NCBI GenBank assembly: GCA_900557175.1
Contig: USSL01000060.1
Location: forward strand, 1-8,703
Reading direction: 5' to 3'
From: an uncultured Eubacteriales bacterium
Lineage (GTDB): Bacteria > Bacillota > Clostridia > Lachnospirales > Lachnospiraceae
Length of the DNA: 8,703 bases
Shown here: positions 1 to 6,292 of the stretch, one piece after another
How the letters are laid out: each line of letters opens with the position of its first letter
How positions within the stretch are numbered: the stretch's first letter is position 1
The notes under the pieces: model-generated
Told to the model about the DNA's origin: nothing
The model's input: the letters and a program-made list of their open reading frames with translations, nothing else
Database searches by the model: none
Made by a program: the position numbers and the translations under genes

Positions 1-401
1 TTGCAATGATTTTGTTTTACACTGCAATTTGTATTCCGTTTTGTATGTTTGTGCTCAGAAACTTTTTCATTGGTATATCCGGAGAAATATGTGAGTCGGC
101 AAAAATTGACGGCGCTAATACGTGGCAGATTATGACGAGAATTTTTGTACCTATGGCGAAAGCGCCGCTTTCCATTGTTTTCCTTTCCCAGTTCACATGG
201 GCATGGAATGATCTTATGTTTGGTCTTACATTTACAAAATCACCGGAGATGCGTCCGATTATGGCAACAATTTCCATGATGGGTAAAGGTAATCCGCCAG
301 CATTGTTTTTGGCATGTATTTTTGCATCAATACCGACAATTCTTTTGTTTGGCGCACTTCAGAAAAATTTTGAGACAGGGATGGTTTATACAAGCAAGTA
401 G
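1..401 (+). CDS. Sugar ABC transporter permease, CUT1/MalG type (3' end only)
   Basis: This is the C-terminal part of an inner-membrane permease subunit that, with a partner permease, an ATPase and a binding protein, imports sugars or oligosaccharides. The frame is open to the window edge (codon GCA at 3-5 precedes the ATG at 6), so the true start lies upstream and the ATG at 6 is probably internal. Counting from that ATG, residues 1-22 are a hydrophobic segment. Residues 27-55 form the EAA loop that docks on the ATPase, with the hallmark ESAKIDGA and a downstream FVP. A WND motif follows near residue 67, and the last membrane segment is around residues 98-116, before a short basic tail. This arrangement is typical of MalG-like CUT1 permeases. 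It is the first visible gene of the operon, and its stop codon is embedded in the ribosome binding site of the next gene. The substrate cannot be read from this fragment; the downstream genes point to a mannoside. Confidence 0.93.
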   Translation, partial: AMILFYTAICIPFCMFVLRNFFIGISGEICESAKIDGANTWQIMTRIFVPMAKAPLSIVFLSQFTWAWNDLMFGLTFTKSPEMRPIMATISMMGKGNPPALFLACIFASIPTILLFGALQKNFETGMVYTSK

Positions 402-405
402 GAGG
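400..405 (+). promoter_or_regulatory. Ribosome binding site overlapping the permease stop codon
   Basis: A perfect AGGAGG begins inside the permease TAG stop codon (399-401) and lies 5 bases before the ATG at 411. It fixes the start of the GH38 gene. Because the site is built into the stop codon, terminating ribosomes can feed directly into the next gene, which supports translational coupling of transporter and enzyme. Confidence 0.85.
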
Positions 406-410
406 TTCAT

Positions 411-2882
411 ATGGCTTTGAAGAAAAATTGGACAGTTTATCTTATTCATCATTCACACACGGATATTGGTTATACAGAGCGTCAGGAAAAGCTGATGCGC
501 TACCATTATGATTTTATACGTCAGGCAATCGATATTCTCGATCAGCTTCATGAAACTAAGGACAAGGCTCATGAGGGCTTTGTATGGCAGTGTGAGAATT
601 ACTGGCAGGTTGAAAATTTTTATAAGATGGCAGACGAGGTTTATAAGAAAAAGTTTGAACAGTATGCTGCTTCCGGGGAAATCGGGCTCAGCGGCAATTA
701 TCTGAATCTTACAGAGCTTGTGACTGCGCCGGTGCTTAATAACGAGCTGGACAAAATGGAAAATTTCGGAAAATCCATCGGTCATAAAATTACGGCAAGT
801 ATGAGCGCTGATATTAACGGTATGGCGTGGGGATATGCGGATGCTTTATACGAGCACGGTATACGAAGCTATTTTTCATGTCTCCATCCGCACCACGGTA
901 TGTTCCCGCTCTATAAAAAGGTGATGCCTTTTTACTGGGAAAGTCCGAAGGGAAACCGGCTTTTAGTGTGGAACGGCGATCATTATCATCTCGGTAATGA
1001 AATGTTTTTGTCCCCTCACGGCGGAACGACATATATGGTGAGAGATGAATTTTCAAAGCCGCTTATTGATTTTGATATTTTAAATGAAAGTGCCGAAAAT
1101 ACAAAGGCAAAAGAGATGGAGATTGCGGCAATAAGAATTGAGCGCTATCTTGAAAATCTTGAAAATGAGGGTTATCCTTACAGTCTTGTGCCGCTGATGG
1201 TTTCCGGTGCGATTACAGATAATGCGCCGCCGAACGCGGAAATTGCAGTGCGGGTTCATGAGCTGAACGCTCATTATAACGGCAGGATTACTTTCAAAAT
1301 GGTTAATCTTGAGCAATTTTTCGAGGCTGTTAAGGCTGAATGTGACAATATTCCAGTGTATTCCGGCGACTGGACAGACTGGTGGGCTGATGGTGTCGGC
1401 TCAACGCCTGCCGAAGTGAAGCTTTACAAAGAAGCGGCAAGAAAATATAGTCTCTGTGAAAAGCTGGATAAGAACAGAATGTTCGGTGATTCCGGGCTGA
1501 TGGCAAAGGCTGCTGATGAATTAATGCTTTATGCAGAGCATACATGGGGGTATTCCTCAAGTGTTTCAGAGCCGTGGGAGAGTCTTGTCAATGTGCTTGG
1601 GCTTAAAAAGAGCGGTTATGCAATTAATGCACACACACATATTTCGGAAAATCTCGATAAGATTTTGGCGGCTAAAGGCGAGGTGTCGATTTTGCCGGAC
1701 AGAGGCGGTCTATATAAAATCGTCAATCCCCATGATTTTTCTATCTGCACAAAGGCATATTTATATGTGGAATATTGGGAATATATGGGCGGTGTGCGCT
1801 ACAGTGCGTCAATGCCGATGGAAGTTGTTGATACAGCGACCGGGGAGAGACTTAAAAGTCAGGTGAAGCAGATTTCACGTGCAATTCAGGTTGAGATAGA
1901 AGTGGCGCTTAAAGCCGGTGAGGAAAAAATCGTAAAAATCTGTCCTGTAAAGCAAAGCTATGGCACAACGATGAATCATGCCCACATCGGTGCGGAGGGT
2001 GTAGAAGATTTAATAATGCCGGACGTTTACAGAGAAGACACGGATATGATTGAGACGGAAAATCTCATTGTGCGTATGGACAGCGCGCGCGGTATTTATA
2101 GTATTACAGACAAGTCATCAGGCAAAGAGCTGATACGTGAGACTGCACAATGCGGCGCTTTTGCGGGAATTTACGAGGTGACCGATATTAAGGACGGCGC
2201 CTGTGAGACAAGAAGAAGTATGGGAAGAAACCGCAAAGCTAATAAGACAAAACGTTTTGAGGCAAAGCTTTGTGACAGACGTATTGTTGAAAACGGCGCG
2301 ATTTACATCGCGGCAGCGCTGGATTATGAGCTTGCCGGGACAAAGATGTATACGGTTTTTGTAAAAATATATAAGCATCAGCCAAAGCTGGAGGCGATGG
2401 TGCGTATTCATAAGGAAAGCTGTTGGGCGCCGGAGAATCTTTATGTGGCAATGCCGTTTACGGCAGGGGCAGACAGTGTGCTGTATACCGATAAGACAGG
2501 CTGCATTATAAGACCGGGCATTGACCAGCTTCCGGGAAGCTGTCAGGACTTTTATCTGATTCAAAATGGCGTGCTATGGCAGTCCGGCAGTGATGGTGTC
2601 GCGGTGATTACAAAGGATACACCGCTTATTACCCTTGGCGATTTGCAGGCACATCCGATTAGACTTTGCGGCAGCCATGATGAAAACCAAAATGGTGCGC
2701 CCATATATTCGTGGGCAATGAATAATTTCTGGGAAACAAACTTTAAGGTTGATTTAGGCGGATTTTATGAGTTTGCCTACACAGTACTTTTATTAAAGAA
2801 TAAAACGCCGGAGGAGAGCTTTAAACTTTGTGAGGCAGAAAATGAGGGCGTACCGGCTTTCTATATAAAGCCTGAAAAGTAG
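411..2882 (+). CDS. Glycoside hydrolase family 38 protein, alpha-mannosidase-like
   Basis: An 823-residue enzyme predicted to be a cytosolic, metal-dependent retaining alpha-mannosidase acting on imported mannosides. No signal peptide or membrane segment is visible. The N-terminal GH38 fold is shown by HTDIGYT, with H16 and D18 as the likely zinc pair. SADINGMAWG follows, with D134 at the place of the GH38 nucleophile, then the motif beginning GDWTDWWADG (from G319), and AEHTWG with H377 as the likely fourth zinc ligand. The C-terminal beta-sandwich begins around residues 551-575 (VRMDSARGIYSITDKSSG pattern) and ends in MNNFWETNF (770-778), also a GH38-type signature. The ligand roles come from family knowledge of Golgi mannosidase II. 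The motif around D134 lacks the usual aromatic residue and histidine of the classical D-x-F-G-H form, so activity and exact linkage specificity are uncertain. The gene sits directly behind the permease and 17 bases before the sugar kinase. The family assignment is secure; the substrate is inferred. Confidence 0.9.
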   Translation: MALKKNWTVYLIHHSHTDIGYTERQEKLMRYHYDFIRQAIDILDQLHETKDKAHEGFVWQCENYWQVENFYKMADEVYKKKFEQYAASGEIGLSGNYLNLTELVTAPVLNNELDKMENFGKSIGHKITASMSADINGMAWGYADALYEHGIRSYFSCLHPHHGMFPLYKKVMPFYWESPKGNRLLVWNGDHYHLGNEMFLSPHGGTTYMVRDEFSKPLIDFDILNESAENTKAKEMEIAAIRIERYLENLENEGYPYSLVPLMVSGAITDNAPPNAEIAVRVHELNAHYNGRITFKMVNLEQFFEAVKAECDNIPVYSGDWTDWWADGVGSTPAEVKLYKEAARKYSLCEKLDKNRMFGDSGLMAKAADELMLYAEHTWGYSSSVSEPWESLVNVLGLKKSGYAINAHTHISENLDKILAAKGEVSILPDRGGLYKIVNPHDFSICTKAYLYVEYWEYMGGVRYSASMPMEVVDTATGERLKSQVKQISRAIQVEIEVALKAGEEKIVKICPVKQSYGTTMNHAHIGAEGVEDLIMPDVYREDTDMIETENLIVRMDSARGIYSITDKSSGKELIRETAQCGAFAGIYEVTDIKDGACETRRSMGRNRKANKTKRFEAKLCDRRIVENGAIYIAAALDYELAGTKMYTVFVKIYKHQPKLEAMVRIHKESCWAPENLYVAMPFTAGADSVLYTDKTGCIIRPGIDQLPGSCQDFYLIQNGVLWQSGSDGVAVITKDTPLITLGDLQAHPIRLCGSHDENQNGAPIYSWAMNNFWETNFKVDLGGFYEFAYTVLLLKNKTPEESFKLCEAENEGVPAFYIKPEK

Positions 2883-2899
2883 AAGAAAAGAGGGATAAC

Positions 2900-3799
2900 A
2901 TGGAAACGGCATATTTGCTTGCGGATGTGGGTGGTACGGAAATTAAATGCGGTATTTGTGATGAAAACGGACAGCTTGTTTGGCGTGAACGTTTTTTGGC
3001 AGACGCGAAAGCAGGGCGGGAGGAAATACTGAGCCATTTTGCAGCAGTATTTCAGAGCATGACAGACCGTGCGGGAGGCTGCCCTATCGGCGGCATTGGT
3101 ATGGCGTTTCCGGGGCCTTTTGATTATTCGCGTGGCATAAGTCTTATGCGGGGGCTTGACAAATACGACAGTATTTACGGTATTCCGATTGGAGAGGCTT
3201 TGGCAGAGAGGATTGATGGAATTAAGGCTTCGGATTTTAAATTTCTTCACGATGTGGAAGCCTTTGCCGTTGGCGAGAGCAGATTTGGAGACTGCCGGAA
3301 AGCAGACAGGATTTTTTGTCTCTGTATAGGTACCGGCGCAGGCTCTGCTTTTATTCGGGGCGGGCAGGCTGTGAAGCAGGGACCTGATGTGCCTGAAAAT
3401 GGCTGGATATACAGTACGCCTTTTAAGAAAACAATTATTGATGATTATATTTCGGTGAGAGGCTTAAAAAAACTTTCAGAAAAGTTTTTAGGAAAGCCGC
3501 TTGACGGTAAGGCGCTTTATGATTTATGCATGGCCGGTGATGCGCGTGCAAAGAAAGCTTATGAGGTTTTCGGCAATGATTTGTTTGAGGCTATAGCGCC
3601 TTTTATAGAAAGCTTTAAGCCGCAGGCTATTGTCTTCGGCGGACAGATATCGGGAAGCTTTGAGTTTTTTGGACGGCAGACTTTAAAGTTATGTCGGGAA
3701 AAAGGCATTGAAATTTATTTGGAAAAAGAAACGTCTGTGCGGGCAATGCAGGGGCTGTTTACAGTCATATCGGGAGGTGACTTCAATGTTAAATCATGA
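2900..3799 (+). CDS. ROK-family sugar kinase (putative mannokinase/glucokinase)
   Basis: A 299-residue ROK protein predicted to phosphorylate a free hexose with ATP in the cytosol. The size fits a ROK kinase, and there is no N-terminal helix-turn-helix, so it is not a NagC/XylR-type repressor. The phosphate-1 loop is ADVGGT (8-13). FPGPFD lies at 70-75. The catalytic aspartate is D118 in HDVEAFAVGE, where most ROK kinases have NDANA. The phosphate-2 loop is GTGAG (144-148), and a late IVFGG segment lies at 245-249. The usual zinc module (a GH pair followed by CxCGxxGCxE) is absent: the corresponding stretch, about residues 160-190, contains ENGWIYSTPF and no cysteine. An AGAGGGA-like ribosome binding site at 2889-2895 supports the ATG at 2900. 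Next to two GH38-like enzymes and a mannose-6-phosphate isomerase, mannose is the best substrate guess, but glucose, fructose or another hexose is possible. Confidence 0.9.
   Translation: METAYLLADVGGTEIKCGICDENGQLVWRERFLADAKAGREEILSHFAAVFQSMTDRAGGCPIGGIGMAFPGPFDYSRGISLMRGLDKYDSIYGIPIGEALAERIDGIKASDFKFLHDVEAFAVGESRFGDCRKADRIFCLCIGTGAGSAFIRGGQAVKQGPDVPENGWIYSTPFKKTIIDDYISVRGLKKLSEKFLGKPLDGKALYDLCMAGDARAKKAYEVFGNDLFEAIAPFIESFKPQAIVFGGQISGSFEFFGRQTLKLCREKGIEIYLEKETSVRAMQGLFTVISGGDFNVKS
3772..3780 (+). promoter_or_regulatory. Ribosome binding site of the GntR gene, inside the kinase gene
   Basis: GGGAGGTGA lies inside the last codons of the kinase and sits 5 bases before the ATG at 3786. It decides the start of the regulator. 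A longer open frame reaches back to an ATG at 3708, but that start would add 26 residues translated from kinase sequence. The 3786 start places the DNA-binding domain at the very N-terminus, as is normal for GntR proteins. Confidence 0.85.
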
Positions 3800-4505
3800 A
3801 AAGGGTGCGGCGCCGTTATATTCTCAGCTCGAAACAATTCTAAAAAGTCAGATTGAGCATGGTGAATATACGAAAGGCGATGCGTTTCCGACAGAAAAGA
3901 TGATTATGGAAAAGTATGGTGTTTCGAGAGTGACCGTCCGTCAGGCATTTGCCGCGCTGACAAATAACGGTTATATAAAGAGCAGCCGCGGCATCGGTAC
4001 GATAGTGACCTATGAAAAAATTGATGAGCATTTAAAGAGTGTTATCAGCTTTACTGATGAGATGAAGCAGCATAATATAAAAATGGAAACAACCTATTGT
4101 GATATGGAAATGGTTTATCCTGAAACGATTGTGGCAAAGATGCTTCAAATTCCTAAGACAGAAAAGTGCTACCGACTGACACGGGTGCGCTGTGTCAATA
4201 AAAAGCCGCTTGTTTATACGGTGACTTACCTTAAAAATATTGTAGCGCTGCCGATGGAAAATGCGTATTACATGGAGTCACTTTACAAATATTTGCGGGA
4301 TGTTCATGGGATTGTTATTGAAAAGGGCAGAGATACGCTTGAAGCGGCGCTTCCTACGGAAGAAATTCAGAGCTTTCTTGAAATTGAGGAGACGATGCCG
4401 GTGTTCAAAAGAGTACGTCAGACATTTTTGAAGGATGATGAAATATTTGAATATTCGATATGCTATTATCCGGGCAATCGTTATAAATATACAGTAGATT
4501 TATAG
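3786..4505 (+). CDS. GntR-family transcriptional regulator, HutC/UTRA subfamily
   Basis: A 239-residue cytosolic DNA-binding regulator, standard length for the HutC subfamily. The winged helix-turn-helix covers about residues 10-74. It opens with PLYSQLETILKSQIEHGEY, followed by FPTEKMIMEKYGVSRVTVRQA (recognition helix around 47-58) and the wing GYIKSSRGIGTIV. The effector-binding UTRA domain covers about residues 84-235 (ISFTDEM near its start, YRLTRVRCVN in the core, IFEYSICYYPGNRYKYTVDL at the end). UTRA domains of this type commonly bind sugars or sugar phosphates, so a pathway intermediate such as mannose-6-phosphate is a plausible effector. The gene overlaps the end of the kinase gene by 14 bases (3786-3799), which suggests translational coupling and co-expression with the genes it probably controls. 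Its operator is not visible here because the operon promoter lies upstream of the window. Identification is firm; effector and target are inferred. Confidence 0.95.
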   Translation: MLNHEKGAAPLYSQLETILKSQIEHGEYTKGDAFPTEKMIMEKYGVSRVTVRQAFAALTNNGYIKSSRGIGTIVTYEKIDEHLKSVISFTDEMKQHNIKMETTYCDMEMVYPETIVAKMLQIPKTEKCYRLTRVRCVNKKPLVYTVTYLKNIVALPMENAYYMESLYKYLRDVHGIVIEKGRDTLEAALPTEEIQSFLEIEETMPVFKRVRQTFLKDDEIFEYSICYYPGNRYKYTVDL

Positions 4506-4517
4506 AAAGGGTTTGTT

Positions 4518-6278
4518 ATGAATATAAAAGGTAAGTATCACAATTATGACCTTCATCCGTGTACAGCGGTGGAGGGTTTTGAGAGGCAGGCATGGGCCGG
4601 TGCCAAAAATATTTCAGAACAGTTAAAGCGGCATATCCAATCGCGTTTAGAGTGCCAAAAAAAAGTTATCGTCTGCCTTGACGTTTATCCGGGCGTTAGA
4701 ATGGGAGAAATTTTAGCTCTGGCCGGGATGCTTGGCGCAGATGAAATTATCAATACAGATATACTTGCAAAGTCGGAGGAGGCGCTTGTACAGACCTTTG
4801 ATGACTATATGACCGATGACAGAGTGTTCGGTATAATGTGCCATAAAAAGCTGGAAGATTTTTTTGATGCCAGGGCGCTTTTGGAGGCGAAAAAAGAACT
4901 TGATGAAAAGAGTGAGGGCGTATATATTGTCGCAGGCGTCGGCGCAGGTCTTATCAGCCGCGGAGATATTTATGTTTATTGCGATATTACGCGTTGGGAA
5001 ATCCAGCTAAGATACCGGGCAGGTATGCCGAACTGGCATCGTTCAAATGAAGATGCGCCGATTCTTACAAAATATAAATGCGGATTTTTCATTGAATGGC
5101 GGCTTGCCGACAGACATAAGGCGGAAAATTTTGAATGTTTTGATTATGTGCTTGAGACAGAAAATGAAAATGCGCCAAAGATGATTACCGGAGATGCGTT
5201 CAGAACCGGATTAAAGAAGCTTAGCAGACAGCCGTTTCGCCTTGAACCGTATTTTGATCCGGGGGTGTGGGGCGGCCACTGGATGCAGGAAAACTTCGGC
5301 CTTGATAAGACAAAGGAGAATTTTGCGTGGAGTTTTGACGGCGTGCCTGAGGAAAATGCCATTAATTTAAGCTTCGGCGATGTGACGGTGAAGCTTCCGG
5401 CTATGGATTTGGTACTTTATCAGCCGAAAAATCTTTTGGGCGGCAGGGTTTATGCCCGCTTTGGCGCTGAATTTCCGATTCGTTTTGACTTGCTTGATAC
5501 GATGGGCGGCGGTAATTTGTCCCTTCAGGTGCATCCGATGACAAAATATATTCAGGACAACTTCGGAATGCATTATACACAGGATGAGAGCTATTATTTT
5601 CTCGATGCCGATGATGAGGAAGAAACCTATATGTATCTCGGCGTGAAGGAAAATGCAGACAGGGAGGCAATGGCAGCTGATCTTGCCCGGGCGGAAAAGG
5701 GCGAAATTTTATTCCCGTCAGAAAAGTATGTCAATAAGGTGCCGGTAAAAAAGCACGATCATGTGGCGATTCCTGCGGGAACAATTCACTGCTCGGGCAG
5801 CAATAATATGGTGCTTGAAATTAGCGCGACGCCGTATATTTTTACGTTTAAGCTTTGGGACTGGGGACGCGTTGGTTTAGATGGTATTCCAAGACCGATT
5901 CACCTTGCCCACGGTCTTAAAAATATTCAGTGGGACAGAGATACGGACTGGATTTATAAAAATATTGTCCATCAGGAAAAGACAATCCATGAGGCAGACG
6001 GTATCAAGATTGAAAAGACAGGGCTGCATGCATTCGAATTTATTGATACTTTCAGGTACGATTTGAAAAAGAGCGCTGAAGTTGATACGGATGATTCAGT
6101 GCAAGTTGTCAATCTTGTGGACGGAAAGAGTGCCATGATTGAGAGTGTGGACGGAAGCTTTGAAGCTTTTGAAATCCACTATGCGGAGACGGCAATTATC
6201 CCGGCGGGAACAGGAACCTTTAAAATAACACCGAATGACGGCGAAATTAAACTCATTGCGGCAAAGGTACGCAGATAA
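4518..6278 (+). CDS. Class I mannose-6-phosphate isomerase with N-terminal kinase-like domain
   Basis: A 586-residue protein, roughly 270 residues longer than a simple bacterial ManA. The C-terminal part (about 242-586) is a cupin-type PMI domain that would interconvert mannose-6-phosphate and fructose-6-phosphate. It begins with YFDPGVWGG (245-253) and carries LSLQVHP with Q337 and H339, E357 in QDESYYF, and H424 in IPAGTIHC. These match the expected zinc-binding set; the 18-residue H339-E357 spacing equals that of short bacterial ManA enzymes as I recall them. WDWGR supplies R451, at the usual place of the active-site arginine. The first ~235 residues resemble a nucleoside/nucleotide-kinase-like fold (IVCLDVYPGVRMGEIL at 51-66, IYVYCDITRWEIQLRYR at 151-167), but no Walker A GxxxxGK[ST] is present, so it is probably not an active kinase. 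I believe similar long PMI-like proteins exist in gut bacteria. The gene starts 12 bases after the regulator, with a modest AGAAAGGG site. A sugar isomerase other than PMI remains possible. Confidence 0.87.
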   Translation: MNIKGKYHNYDLHPCTAVEGFERQAWAGAKNISEQLKRHIQSRLECQKKVIVCLDVYPGVRMGEILALAGMLGADEIINTDILAKSEEALVQTFDDYMTDDRVFGIMCHKKLEDFFDARALLEAKKELDEKSEGVYIVAGVGAGLISRGDIYVYCDITRWEIQLRYRAGMPNWHRSNEDAPILTKYKCGFFIEWRLADRHKAENFECFDYVLETENENAPKMITGDAFRTGLKKLSRQPFRLEPYFDPGVWGGHWMQENFGLDKTKENFAWSFDGVPEENAINLSFGDVTVKLPAMDLVLYQPKNLLGGRVYARFGAEFPIRFDLLDTMGGGNLSLQVHPMTKYIQDNFGMHYTQDESYYFLDADDEEETYMYLGVKENADREAMAADLARAEKGEILFPSEKYVNKVPVKKHDHVAIPAGTIHCSGSNNMVLEISATPYIFTFKLWDWGRVGLDGIPRPIHLAHGLKNIQWDRDTDWIYKNIVHQEKTIHEADGIKIEKTGLHAFEFIDTFRYDLKKSAEVDTDDSVQVVNLVDGKSAMIESVDGSFEAFEIHYAETAIIPAGTGTFKITPNDGEIKLIAAKVRR

Positions 6279-6292
6279 AGACGGAGGATATT

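Noticed and set aside
2118..2564. Minus-strand open frame of 148 codons inside the GH38 gene
   Set aside because: It is a shadow of the strongly supported GH38 reading frame; the translation looks random and has no independent start signals.
3708..3785. Longer N-terminus for the GntR regulator
   Set aside because: It would overlap the kinase by 92 bases, lacks a good ribosome binding site, and adds residues before a DNA-binding domain that already starts properly from 3786.
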